DNA of 64,000 bases, taken from the NCBI GenBank assembly GCA_000752675.2, contig LM994627.1:63766-127765 (forward strand), given 5' to 3'. Of this stretch, positions 8,171 through 16,800 are shown piece by piece (position 1 is the stretch's first letter; each line of letters starts with the position of its first letter). This stretch comes from a bacterium OL-1 (GTDB lineage: Bacteria; Actinomycetota; Coriobacteriia; Coriobacteriales; Atopobiaceae). Both the position numbers and the translations under genes were made by a program. The notes below the pieces were generated by a model. The model was given only the letters and a program-made list of their open reading frames with translations. It was not told the DNA's origin and did no database searches.

Positions 8171-10150
8171 ATGACAATCCGTGACCCCGGGGCTCGCCCG
8201 GATTTTGACGATGCGCGCTCGCTTGACGAGAGCCTGCCCGAGCTGCGTCGCCAGGTGGACGACGCTCCCACGGACCCCGGCTGCTACCTCTGGAAGGACG
8301 CGCGCGGTCAGGTCGTCTACGTGGGCAAGGCCAAGAACCTGCGCGCCCGCCTGCGCCAGTACGTGACGCTCCAGGACGACCGCGACAAGATTCCCCTCAT
8401 GATGCAGGTCGTGAGGTCGTTCGACTACATCGTGGTGGGCTCCGAGCACGAGGCCCTCGTGCTCGAGCGCAACCTCATCGCTCAGTACCACCCGTACTTC
8501 AACGTGGACTTCAAGGACGACAAGAGCTACCCCTACATCGCCATCACCGAGTCGGATGTGTTCCCGGCCATCAAGTACACGCGCGAGCACCACCGCAAGG
8601 GGACGCGCTACTTTGGCCCCTACACCGACGCTCACGCCGCGCGCGACACCATCGACACGCTGCGCAAGGTCGTGCCCATCTGCACGGCCACGTGCGCGGA
8701 GTGGAAGCGCTGCCGTCGAGAGCTGGAGCGCCGCCCTGACGAGGCGGCCGTGGCCAACCTGGCGCTTGCCCGCACGGGGCGGCCCTGCTTCGACTACCAC
8801 ATGGGCAAGGGGCCGGGCGTCTGCGTGGGCGCCATCGACACTGTCGAGTACGCCAAGCACGTGCGGCAGGTCGAAGACTTTCTCGCCGGGCGCCGCTCGC
8901 ACGTGGTCTCGGCCGTGGAGGAGCAGATGCGCGAGGCCGCCGCGGACCTCGACTTTGAGCGCGCGGGCCGCCTCAAGGCGCGCCTCGAGAGCCTGAACGC
9001 CCTGGACGACCGCCAGCAGGTCATGTTCTCCTCGGACGTCTCCCTCGACCTTATCGGCTTCTACCGCGAGGAGACCATCAGCGCGGCCTGCGTCTTTGTG
9101 GTGCGCGAGGGCCGCACGGTGCGCACCGTCGAGTTCATTCTCGACAAGGGCGCGGACGTGGGGGAGGTCGAGCTGCAGGGCGGCTTCCTCAAGCGCTACT
9201 ACGACGAGACGGCAGACATCCCCTCCGAGGTGGACGTGGACGTAGACCTGCCGGACGCCGAGCTTCTCTCGGAATGGCTTGCCGAGAAGCGCGGGCGCGC
9301 CTGCCACATCCATCACCCCCAGCGCGGCGAGAAGCGCCATCTCCTGGACATGGCGGTCGCCAACGCCCGTCATGCGCTCATGCGCTACATGGTGCGCACG
9401 GGCTACGCGGACGACCGCACCAACCAGGCGCTGCTGCAGCTCGAGAGCGCACTTGCCCTCGACGCGCCGCCCATGCGCATCGAGTGCTTCGACATCTCGA
9501 CCCTCCACGGCCACTTCACGGTTGCCTCCATGGTCGTCTTTACCAACGGCCGTCCCGACAAGTCCCAGTACCGGCGCTTCAAGATCCAGACGCCGCTCAC
9601 CGAGGCGAACGACTTCGTGAGCATGTCAGAGGTTCTCGCCCGGCGCTACGCGCCCGAGCGCATGGCCGACGAGCGCTTTGGATCGCGCCCGGATCTGCTG
9701 GTGGTCGACGGCGGCAAGCCCCAGCTCACGGCTGCCATGGAGCAGCTCTCCTCGCTGGGGCTCGACATTCCGGTGTGCGGCCTTGCCAAGTCGGACGAGG
9801 AGGTCTTTGTCCCCTGGGACGAGACACCCGTGGTGCTGCCCTCGGGCTCGGCGTCGCTCTACCTCATCAAGCAGGTGCGCGACGAGTCGCACCGCTTTGC
9901 CATCACCTTCCACCGCGAGCTGCGCGACAAGGCCATGACCGTCTCGGTGCTCGACGACGTGCCGGGCGTGGGCCCCAAGCGCAAGCGGGCCATCATGCGC
10001 CGCTTTGGCTCGCTCAAGCGCCTGCGTGCTGCGAGCGTGGAGGACATCGCCCAGGTCCCGGGTGTGCCCGCCGAGGTGGCGCAGGCGGTCTACGACGCCC
10101 TCCGTGCCTGGGACGAGGAGGCCCAGACGGTGGCGGAGAAGGCGCGTTAG
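8171..10150 (+). CDS. uvrC: Excinuclease ABC subunit C
   Basis: Nuclease subunit of nucleotide excision repair, making both incisions around a lesion. The 659-residue protein begins with a GIY-YIG domain (about 33-115, CYLWKDARGQVVYVGKAKNL), followed by a UVR UvrB-interaction motif near 250 (AADLDFERAGRLKARLESL). The RNase H-like 3'... 5' incision domain follows at about 430-570 (RIECFDISTLHG, LLVVDGGKPQL), and a C-terminal helix-hairpin-helix (VPGVGPKRKRAIMRRFGS). Its stop overlaps the tail of the convergent minus-strand gene by 4 bases. Confidence 0.96.
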   Translation: MTIRDPGARPDFDDARSLDESLPELRRQVDDAPTDPGCYLWKDARGQVVYVGKAKNLRARLRQYVTLQDDRDKIPLMMQVVRSFDYIVVGSEHEALVLERNLIAQYHPYFNVDFKDDKSYPYIAITESDVFPAIKYTREHHRKGTRYFGPYTDAHAARDTIDTLRKVVPICTATCAEWKRCRRELERRPDEAAVANLALARTGRPCFDYHMGKGPGVCVGAIDTVEYAKHVRQVEDFLAGRRSHVVSAVEEQMREAAADLDFERAGRLKARLESLNALDDRQQVMFSSDVSLDLIGFYREETISAACVFVVREGRTVRTVEFILDKGADVGEVELQGGFLKRYYDETADIPSEVDVDVDLPDAELLSEWLAEKRGRACHIHHPQRGEKRHLLDMAVANARHALMRYMVRTGYADDRTNQALLQLESALALDAPPMRIECFDISTLHGHFTVASMVVFTNGRPDKSQYRRFKIQTPLTEANDFVSMSEVLARRYAPERMADERFGSRPDLLVVDGGKPQLTAAMEQLSSLGLDIPVCGLAKSDEEVFVPWDETPVVLPSGSASLYLIKQVRDESHRFAITFHRELRDKAMTVSVLDDVPGVGPKRKRAIMRRFGSLKRLRAASVEDIAQVPGVPAEVAQAVYDALRAWDEEAQTVAEKAR

Positions 10151-11241
10151 TCGGGGACCGCAAACATTCCGGAGATGTAGCTAAAGTTTTCGTCGATGTG
10201 GCTCACGGTGGAGCGACCGAGTGGCGACAGACTGTCTGTCAGGTCAAACGAGAGGAGCTCGCGATTGGCGCCCACAACATAGAGCGTATCGCCAGAGATG
10301 CAGCTCTGCATGACGGCGCAGGTAAGGTTGTGCTCTTCCGAGAGCGGTTCCCACGTTGAGGGGTCGTAGAGCGCGGCTGTGGTCGGGCTCTCACTATGAA
10401 TGTCTCCAAAGAGGAGAAGCACGCAGCCATTCCAGGGGAGGGCATCGAGCACGGCCGTATCGAATTCCTTCGATTCGAGCACGGCCGTATCGGTGTGGTA
10501 GATGCCGAGCTGCGTCGATGGGACTTGCCTCGAGGCGTCTTCCCAATTCGCAAAGATGAGCAGGTTGCCTGCGGCAACGGGCCGATAACGACCGGATCCA
10601 AGCTTAGTCGTGGTTACGGTGTCTATCAGATTGAGGTCTCGGTCATAGATGCTGATCCACGATGTGGACTCGTCTGGCGCGTCGGGCGAGAGGGGACTTC
10701 CCGCTGAGAAGGCATACAGCTTCCCGTCGTAAAGGCAGAGGGACTCGATGTAGGTGTCCGTCTCCCCAATGTCAGTGACATCGCCCGTTTGCCGGTCTAT
10801 GCGGCATATGTGCGAGACGTTGTTGAGGTTGCTGCAGGTAAAGATGTAGTCATCATCTGCGCAGACTCCATAGAGGTTTATCTGATCGACGCTGTAGCGG
10901 GTTACGGAAAGGTCATCAAGGTCCACGCCGAGCACCGTCTTCTCGTCGCGCTTGGTTGTGTAGCCTTGGGGGATAACATAAAGCGTGCCGTCATAGACGG
11001 GGGAGAGGTTCCAGTCACACCCGAGCGTGGCATAGTCAAGCGGCAGGCCGCCGAGTTCGTTGAGCTCGCTGTCATAGAGAATGATTCGGCTCCGCGCCTG
11101 GAACTGCCGTGTCTCAATCACGCCAAAGGAAGCCTGCTCCGTGGGGGCAGGAGAGACATTTCTTCTGGTCAGCCAAGCAATGGAGAGTGCTGCGACAGCG
11201 CATGCGAGAAATGCCGTCAGTAGGGCAGCGCGCCTTTTCAT
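10147..11241 (-). CDS. Exported propeller-like protein, function unknown
   Basis: A 364-residue protein with an N-terminal signal/anchor (MKRRAALLTAFLACAVAALS...). The rest consists of beta-strand repeats of the form 'YDGTLYVI', 'YDGKLYAFS', 'ISGDTLYVVG', each followed by a polar turn, which suggests a beta-propeller of about six blades outside the membrane. No enzyme motif is seen. The ribosome site GGAGG is 5 bases before the ATG. It follows the YiiX-like gene on the same strand and its end overlaps uvrC. Base composition is clearly less GC-rich than uvrC or the his genes, a sign of acquired DNA. Confidence 0.75.
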   Translation of the reverse strand: MKRRAALLTAFLACAVAALSIAWLTRRNVSPAPTEQASFGVIETRQFQARSRIILYDSELNELGGLPLDYATLGCDWNLSPVYDGTLYVIPQGYTTKRDEKTVLGVDLDDLSVTRYSVDQINLYGVCADDDYIFTCSNLNNVSHICRIDRQTGDVTDIGETDTYIESLCLYDGKLYAFSAGSPLSPDAPDESTSWISIYDRDLNLIDTVTTTKLGSGRYRPVAAGNLLIFANWEDASRQVPSTQLGIYHTDTAVLESKEFDTAVLDALPWNGCVLLLFGDIHSESPTTAALYDPSTWEPLSEEHNLTCAVMQSCISGDTLYVVGANRELLSFDLTDSLSPLGRSTVSHIDENFSYISGMFAVPD

Positions 11242-11264
11242 GTGCGCCTCCAGTCAGGGGTGAA

Positions 11265-11300
11265 GGAGGTGCACCCCATGGAATAAACGGGGCGCACCGT
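11265..11300 (-). terminator. Intergenic hairpin between two minus-strand genes
   Basis: GGTGC-CCCC pairs with GGGG-GCACC across an internal mismatch, between the YiiX-like gene and the propeller gene. There is no good T-run on the minus strand, so it may be an attenuator or an RNA-stability element rather than a full terminator. Confidence 0.4.
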
Positions 11301-11309
11301 GAAGCCAGA

Positions 11310-11927
11310 CTATACTTGAGAGTAAATAGTCGACGTATGCGAAGACATAACAAGTTCTGTCGGGTAGACCGCATTGCCCCAGGCAGATGTGTCGAGGTCA
11401 ATTCCATAGAGGTCTTTGTAGGCAGCCCACACAAGCTGAGAACAATAGAAAGAGTTACGCGTATCCCTGTCGAAGAAATTGTAGTTGTATGGCTTTCCAA
11501 TCTGCGAATAACACCAGTTGGCCGCTGCTGCGTCTTGTGCCGTGGTCGTCTCGTTCACGTTTAGACCGTACACGACCTCCTTTGAGGATGCCCAGTTATT
11601 TGACCCAAGAACGACTCCTTGGTCTGTGGACTCTACAACCCATAGGGAAGAGTAGACGATAGCTGCATGTCCAGAAGGAATCCACTTAAACTTATCCCCG
11701 GTGACAAGGATCACTCCCTTGCGAGTGGGGTAGGTTCCCAAGCGCCTCATTGGTCCCTTATCGGACATTATCGGCATACGTGCAGCCTCTTCCCAATACG
11801 GCGCGAACTCCTCTTCAGAGGGGACATCTCTCACGGGGGGCTCTGACGCAACTGCAGGCGTGTGAAAACCACTGATAGCGAGAAGAACAACGAGGACTGG
11901 TAAAACGGCAATCATCTTCTTGTACAT
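11310..11927 (-). CDS. Secreted YiiX/NlpC-P60-like (permuted papain-fold) protein
   Basis: A 205-residue protein with a signal peptide ending near AVASEPP. The mature part has a catalytic-type His early (SGHAAIV, about residue 83) and a Cys late (FYCSQLVWAAYKD, about residue 165). This circularly permuted order is typical of YiiX/YebB-like NlpC/P60 enzymes, which act on cell-wall peptides or lipid amides. IGKPYNYNF before the Cys is also characteristic. AGGAG lies 7 bases before the ATG. GC content is low for this genome. The target is unknown. Confidence 0.75.
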   Translation of the reverse strand: MYKKMIAVLPVLVVLLAISGFHTPAVASEPPVRDVPSEEEFAPYWEEAARMPIMSDKGPMRRLGTYPTRKGVILVTGDKFKWIPSGHAAIVYSSLWVVESTDQGVVLGSNNWASSKEVVYGLNVNETTTAQDAAAANWCYSQIGKPYNYNFFDRDTRNSFYCSQLVWAAYKDLYGIDLDTSAWGNAVYPTELVMSSHTSTIYSQV

Positions 11928-12130
11928 CTCAAACTCCTCTTAGATAGGGAACGTTCTCGCTGTATCGATCCGAGATACTTCTGAGACGCTTTAGTCGACA
12001 GAGGTGCTTGTACTGTTCCATCTATCTCTTCCTCTCGCCTCCGTACTTGATATTGGACTGACTAGGAAGATGATTTCAGGGTTAGGGGTTTGCGTCTGTC
12101 GTCCAAGAGGATGGGATTCGTAAATTCGTG

Positions 12131-13981
12131 TCAACTCAAGAGCGAGGTTATTACCTTTTGCAATTCAGCTGCGCTGTGAATGCCAAGGGCGACATAAATG
12201 CGACTCCGGTATGACTTTACGGTTCCTCGTGCTATATGAAGCTGATCACAGATTTCACCCTCGCTGTCACCCCGAGCGATGAGGAGGGCAATTTGTGTCT
12301 GGAGCTCGTTGAGCCCGTAACTGCGGAGGTGCTTGAGCACCACGTCCGCGTCCTTCGGAGAGTTTCCGTAGGGGGATGTTGTTGGGGAGATCTTTCCAAA
12401 TACCATGGCCCCGGCAACAAGAAGAAGTGCACACAGCACGTACGACACATCGGGATGAGATGTGAGTAGGGAGTTAATGGGTCCCTGAAGAAGGAAACAG
12501 AATCCCACGAGTGCCGCGAGTTCGCGAGAGCGACAAAATAGTTCCTGTATGCCCGTTTGCAGGAGATGCCTGGTGCGATGCGTCCACGAGATTTCAGCTC
12601 CTGATAGAGCTACGTTCGTACCAATGAGCAAAATGGTTGCGAAAAGAACTAACAGTGAAAGGATGCGAAAGAGCCACAGAAGTGGCCAAGACGCCACCAG
12701 AAGCACTGCGGAGAGTGTCGTTCCGGTAGCCGCGAGGAGGCTTTTTTCCCAAGAAGGGGAAACGCAAAGCCGTTGTCGAAGGGCCTCCTCTCCTCCTGAA
12801 TCTGGATGGCAGAGAAAACCGATGAGAGCACCACAGATGAGAGCGAGTCCAAAGAAGTGTGCCGTCACAAGTTGACTGTTCGCATCGAATGGACACAAGG
12901 TATATGCAAGGCAGAACCCCATACAGGCAAGGGTGCTCCAATGCTTGTGCAAGAATGCAAATCTACGGTTGACTGATGTTGAGTTTTCGCTTGCGTTATC
13001 AGATTTGACATCATTGCTCTGCTGTGCAGAAGAGATGAGAAGGCAGAGTTCTTTCTTGGAGCGTATTCCCAATTTCTCATATCCTCGAGAGCGATTGGTA
13101 TTGACAGTTGACTCTGAGATGCCGAGCTCTTGTGCGATGATGCGGCGCGGCTTTCCAAGTGCGGTACTGATAAGAACCTCGGCCTCTCGACCACTGAGTG
13201 GACGGAGTGCATGGGAGGAGAGAAGCCGCTCGATGCGGGTGCTCTCACGGACTTTTTGCCTGGGATTTGTCGACTCTTCGGTGGCGGTCGTGTGCCTGGG
13301 GGACGCATGACGGATAAGGTATAAAATAACGACGGTAACAGCAAAGAGATGCATCCCCGTTAGAACAAGAGCGAGATGTGGGCAACCCGATAGGGTGTCA
13401 TAGAGTGATGCCGAGAATACGAGTCCGGCGACAAGTGAGAAGAGCGTCCGTTCGTCTGTTCCGGAAGATAGACGAGTGAGGAGTTGCGCTACGAGAGATG
13501 CCGTGGCACCGAGGCATGCCGAGAAGACAGGAAACCATGGGCCGATTGCCGGAAACGAGAGACCCAGAACAAGCGGCACAACAAAAGTAATTCCGAGGAT
13601 TACTACAGACTGGAGAGCTGCGTCATCATTGGGTTCCGGATGCGCAAACTCAAGGGCGAGGCATATCCACCCAACAAGAGCGAATGCGGTAGCTGCGACC
13701 TCGGCTGCAGCAAAGTCTACGAGAGCGTTGGCTTCAACAATCAATATCTCTAGCGCGAAGATGGGAATTGCGCCTATGGCTCCTGCAACAGCCATGAACC
13801 GCCGACACTTCTCGGAAGAGACCTTGTCGGCAGCTCCGAGCGTGCGTCCGACGAGCAAGGCGGCGCAGGCGAGGCTGAGCGTAAACAGTGGTTGGCGGGG
13901 CGGTAGCGCGGCAATAAATCCCGACCAGATGCACCAGATAAGCTTACCTCTTCGTGCAAGGATGGCATATGTTCTCATCAT
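12131..13981 (-). CDS. Membrane-bound regulator with two LuxR-type HTH domains
   Basis: About 616 residues arranged as two similar halves. Each half has several hydrophobic membrane helices followed by a LuxR/GerE helix-turn-helix. The first HTH is LSGREAEVLISTALGK... with ISESTVNTNRSRGYEKLGI (about residues 260-315). The second is at the C-terminus, LNELQTQIALLIARG... with IARGTVKSYRSRIYVALGI. Membrane-anchored LuxR regulators are abundant in Coriobacteriia, but a double one is unusual. I chose ATG 13981 (or the adjacent ATG 13978) because AAGGGAG precedes it; the frame continues 46 codons upstream without a ribosome site. GC is low, and the targets are unknown. Confidence 0.78.
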   Translation of the reverse strand: MMRTYAILARRGKLIWCIWSGFIAALPPRQPLFTLSLACAALLVGRTLGAADKVSSEKCRRFMAVAGAIGAIPIFALEILIVEANALVDFAAAEVAATAFALVGWICLALEFAHPEPNDDAALQSVVILGITFVVPLVLGLSFPAIGPWFPVFSACLGATASLVAQLLTRLSSGTDERTLFSLVAGLVFSASLYDTLSGCPHLALVLTGMHLFAVTVVILYLIRHASPRHTTATEESTNPRQKVRESTRIERLLSSHALRPLSGREAEVLISTALGKPRRIIAQELGISESTVNTNRSRGYEKLGIRSKKELCLLISSAQQSNDVKSDNASENSTSVNRRFAFLHKHWSTLACMGFCLAYTLCPFDANSQLVTAHFFGLALICGALIGFLCHPDSGGEEALRQRLCVSPSWEKSLLAATGTTLSAVLLVASWPLLWLFRILSLLVLFATILLIGTNVALSGAEISWTHRTRHLLQTGIQELFCRSRELAALVGFCFLLQGPINSLLTSHPDVSYVLCALLLVAGAMVFGKISPTTSPYGNSPKDADVVLKHLRSYGLNELQTQIALLIARGDSEGEICDQLHIARGTVKSYRSRIYVALGIHSAAELQKVITSLLS

Positions 13982-14149
13982 GTCTCCCTTATGGCTTGAT
14001 GCTGAGAATAGGACAAAGCCTGCTCTACTGAGGCTGCGCTCCGGTGGGTGGTGGGCGAGAGCCCGATGAGACAGTGCGGGATATCGCGCGGGTTCGCTGT
14101 GCGTGATATGAGCATGCAAAAGCGTCCAGCTCCGAATCTCGCGGGCCAG

Positions 14150-14177
14150 TTGCGCTCAGCATCGGCTAGCCTAGTCT
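14150..14177 (+). promoter_or_regulatory. Candidate promoter for nanE
   Basis: TTGCGC (14150-14155), 16 bases, TAGTCT (14172-14177), about 50 bases before the nanE start in the divergent gap between the LuxR-type gene and nanE. The match to a housekeeping promoter is only moderate. Confidence 0.3.
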
Positions 14178-14225
14178 CTAGTCCAAAATGGCGCGACCGT
14201 GGGGGCCGCACGGAGAGGAGCATCC

Positions 14226-14915
14226 ATGGCTGTCAATCCGCTCGTCCAATCCCTCAAGGGTAAGCTCATCGTGAGCGTCCAGGCGTATCCCGGAGAACCC
14301 ATGCGGCACCCGGAGACCATGGCCCAGATCGCCCGCGCCTGCGAGCTGGGCGGTGCCGCAGCGATTCGCTGCCAGGGCCTCTCGGACATTGCCGCCATCA
14401 AGGGCCGCGTTGAGATTCCCGTCATCGGCCTCTGGAAGGAGGGCCACGACGGCGTCTACATCACGCCCACGCTGCGCCATGCCGTGGCCTGCGTGAACGC
14501 CGGCGCCGACGTGGTGGCCATCGACGCCACCAATCGCCCGCGCCCCGACGGCCGCACCTTCGAGGAGACCGTCCGCGACCTGCGCGCCCAGTGCGAGACC
14601 ATCGTCATGGCCGACTGCATGACTATCGAGGATATCCGTCGCGGCGTCGCGTGCGGCTGCGACATCGTGTCCACCACGCTCTCGCACAACAAGCCCGCAA
14701 TCGACACCACGCTGGACGACGGTCCCGACATCGCCCTTCTCGCCGAGGCCGCCAAGGAGTTCCCCGGCTTCCCCGTGATCTGCGAGGGCCACGTCCACAC
14801 CCCGGCGGACGCGCGCGCGGCCATTGACGCTGGTGCGTGGGCTGTGGTCTCGGGCACCGCGATCACGCATCCCACGAGCATCACCAGCTGGTTCAAGGCG
14901 GCCATCGAGGCTTAG
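14226..14915 (+). CDS. nanE: N-acylglucosamine-6-phosphate 2-epimerase
   Basis: Converts N-acetylmannosamine-6-phosphate to N-acetylglucosamine-6-phosphate in sialic acid/amino sugar use. The 229-residue TIM barrel starts VQSLKGKLIVSVQAYPGEPM and has the catalytic-region segments GLWKEGHDG (Lys) and VICEGHVHTP (Glu), plus GADVVAIDAT. ATG 14226 follows GAGAGGA; an upstream in-frame ATG at 14199 lacks one. The neighbour is a Gfo/Idh/MocA oxidoreductase 37 bases downstream, suggesting a small sugar-handling operon. No sialic acid lyase or ManNAc kinase is in the window. Confidence 0.9.
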   Translation: MAVNPLVQSLKGKLIVSVQAYPGEPMRHPETMAQIARACELGGAAAIRCQGLSDIAAIKGRVEIPVIGLWKEGHDGVYITPTLRHAVACVNAGADVVAIDATNRPRPDGRTFEETVRDLRAQCETIVMADCMTIEDIRRGVACGCDIVSTTLSHNKPAIDTTLDDGPDIALLAEAAKEFPGFPVICEGHVHTPADARAAIDAGAWAVVSGTAITHPTSITSWFKAAIEA

Positions 14916-14952
14916 GTACTGACATTCCGGCAACAACCAAAAGGAGAAGCAC

Positions 14953-16047
14953 ATGGCTGAGAACAACGGCTCTGGCAATGTGGCCCCGCTCGATGCGGCG
15001 GCCGCCGCAAAGGCAGCGTTTGCCGAGGTCACAGGCGAGCCCTTCCCCACAGACATCTACACGGCGCCGCAGCTCTCCTGGGCGGTCATCGGTTGCGGCG
15101 TGATTGCCAACCAGATGGCGACCTCGCTTGCCCTCTCCGGCCGCCATCTCCGCAGCGTTGCCAACCGCACACGCGAGAAGGCCGAGACCTTTGCCGAGCG
15201 CTACGGCGTGGAGCGCGTGTACAACTCGGCCGAGGAGCTCTACCAGGACCCCGGCGTGGACGCCATCTACATCACCACACCGCACAACACGCACATCCGC
15301 TACCTGCGCGGCGCCCTCGCGGCGGGCAAGCACGTCCTCTGCGAGAAGTCCATCACGCTCAACTCCGAGGAGCTCGACGAGGCCCGTGCGCTTGCACGCG
15401 AGAACAACGTGGTGCTCATGGATGCCACGACCATCCTGCACATGCCGCTCTACCAGGAGCTTCTCCGCCGTGCCAACGCGGGCGAGTTTGGTGCCATGAA
15501 CCTGGCGCAGCTCAACTTTGGCAGCTACAAGGAGTACGGCGACCTCACCAACCGCTTCTACAACCCCAAGCTGGCGGGCGGCGCGATGCTCGACATTGGC
15601 GTCTACGCACTCTCGCTCATGAGGCTCTTCATGGCAAGTCAGCCCACGGAAGTCGTTTCTCTCGCCAACCTGGCGTCGACGGGCGTGGACCAGACCTCGG
15701 GCATTGTGTGCCGGAACAAGGAGGGGCAGATGGGCGTCCTTTCGCTCACGCTCCACTCCAAGCAGCCCAAGCGCGCGGTCCTGAGCTTTGACCGCTGCTA
15801 TGTTGAGGTCATGGACTATCCTCGCGCCGATGTCGCGACCATCGTGTGGACGGAGGACGGGCGCCGCGAGGAGGTTCGCGCAGGTCGCTCGGGCTATGCG
15901 CTCTGCTACGAGATTGCCGACCTCGAGCATGCGGTTGCGGGCGACGCCCGTGCGGCGGGCCTCATCGACTATGCCGCTGACGTCATGCAGATCATGACCC
16001 GCCTGCGCCGCGAGTGGGGCGTGGTCTACCCCGAGGAGCGCGCATAG
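14953..16047 (+). CDS. Gfo/Idh/MocA-family oxidoreductase
   Basis: NAD(P)-dependent sugar or cyclitol dehydrogenase-like protein, 364 residues. A ~35-residue leader rich in Ala precedes the Rossmann fold, whose dinucleotide loop is VIGCGVIANQMA, followed by DAIYITTPHNTH and the family Lys in GKHVLCEKS (EKP-type motif). The C-terminal alpha/beta substrate domain contains GGAMLDIGVYALSLM. Located directly after nanE with AAAGGAGAAG before the ATG, so it is probably co-transcribed. The exact sugar is unknown. Confidence 0.88.
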   Translation: MAENNGSGNVAPLDAAAAAKAAFAEVTGEPFPTDIYTAPQLSWAVIGCGVIANQMATSLALSGRHLRSVANRTREKAETFAERYGVERVYNSAEELYQDPGVDAIYITTPHNTHIRYLRGALAAGKHVLCEKSITLNSEELDEARALARENNVVLMDATTILHMPLYQELLRRANAGEFGAMNLAQLNFGSYKEYGDLTNRFYNPKLAGGAMLDIGVYALSLMRLFMASQPTEVVSLANLASTGVDQTSGIVCRNKEGQMGVLSLTLHSKQPKRAVLSFDRCYVEVMDYPRADVATIVWTEDGRREEVRAGRSGYALCYEIADLEHAVAGDARAAGLIDYAADVMQIMTRLRREWGVVYPEERA

Positions 16048-16052
16048 GTGCT

Positions 16053-16262
16053 AGCTGCAGAAATGCGCCCTTCGGCGAGAAAATGCCGCCTGAGCGAAGG
16101 TGTCGTACGGAATGCTGTCGAAACCTCACGCTCGGGCGAGAAATTCTCGCCCGAGGGGCGCTTTCGTACGAAGTAGCTGCGATAACGTGCCCTCCGGCGT
16201 CAGTTCCGCGCCGGAAGGGCAATTTCGTGCGTAATCCTTGCGGTAACGCTGCTTCCGGCGTC
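16053..16262. repeat. Tandem array of ~61-bp hairpin units
   Basis: Four units begin near 16053, 16114, 16175 and 16235, each starting with a CTG(C/T)(A/C/G)-type box followed by (A)AAC. Each of the first three then has its own inverted repeat: around CTTCGGC/..GCGAAGG, CTCGGGCGAGA/TCTCGCCCGAG, and CCTCCGGCG/CGCCGGAAGG. Between units lies TTTCGTACGAA or a variant. The stems differ between units but stay self-complementary. A related single hairpin occurs at 22950-22978. Confidence 0.7.
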
Positions 16263-16288
16263 CTGGACCCCCTGGACCCCCTGGACCC
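16262..16288 (+). repeat. Short tandem repeat, 3 x CCTGGACCC
   Basis: Three exact 9-base units in a row directly after the hairpin array. The period is a multiple of three, but no open frame with a ribosome site uses it. Confidence 0.8.
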
Positions 16289-16800
16289 CCCGGCCCTTAT
16301 GCTTCCGGACCAGCGGAGAATAGCTCCTTTTCTTAAACGGCGGTTGCGTTTGCCCAGGTGGCGGCCAACTGGATTAAGAAATGGAGCTTAAACTCCACGG
16401 GGCGAGAGGGGCTAGAGCTCGGGAGAGGCACGCCATCCCAACTTAGAACGTTGCCATTAGCGAGAGCCCCTATCAAAAGCGCGTCTCTATGGACGGCACC
16501 GCTGCATCTCGGCAATTTATTGCGCGTTTTTCCTTGTCCTAAGTACGTTTGCCCAGATAAGCTCATATTTACGAGAAATATCGCGCAATAATCCTATGCG
16601 AGAGTTTCGATAGTGGGGCGTTCGCCCCGCCGGACGAGAGACCCCGTCCGCCGAGAAGCCCCGCCTAGAACCCCGCCGAGAACCCCCGGGCGAGAAGTGC
16701 GGACCCCGGGGGAGCAACGGCACGGCGCCAGCACCAGCGTGCCAACCGGGCACCAACCCCTATACTTGATGCGGTTGCCACCAGAGCGGAGGAGGGACGA
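16289..16800. other. Non-coding stretch before rapZ
   Basis: About 510 bases with no credible gene: short open frames on both strands lack ribosome sites and family character. The middle (about 16500-16610) is AT-richer than its surroundings. GGGGCGTTCGCCCC forms a small hairpin near 16616-16630. A TATACT box at 16761-16766 could be the -10 element of the rapZ promoter; no convincing -35 is seen. GGAGGAGGG at 16790 is the rapZ ribosome site. Confidence 0.5.

Noticed and set aside
16014..16391. Open frame across the tandem hairpin array
   Set aside because: It is made of palindromic repeat units and starts inside the oxidoreductase gene; no ribosome site or plausible product.
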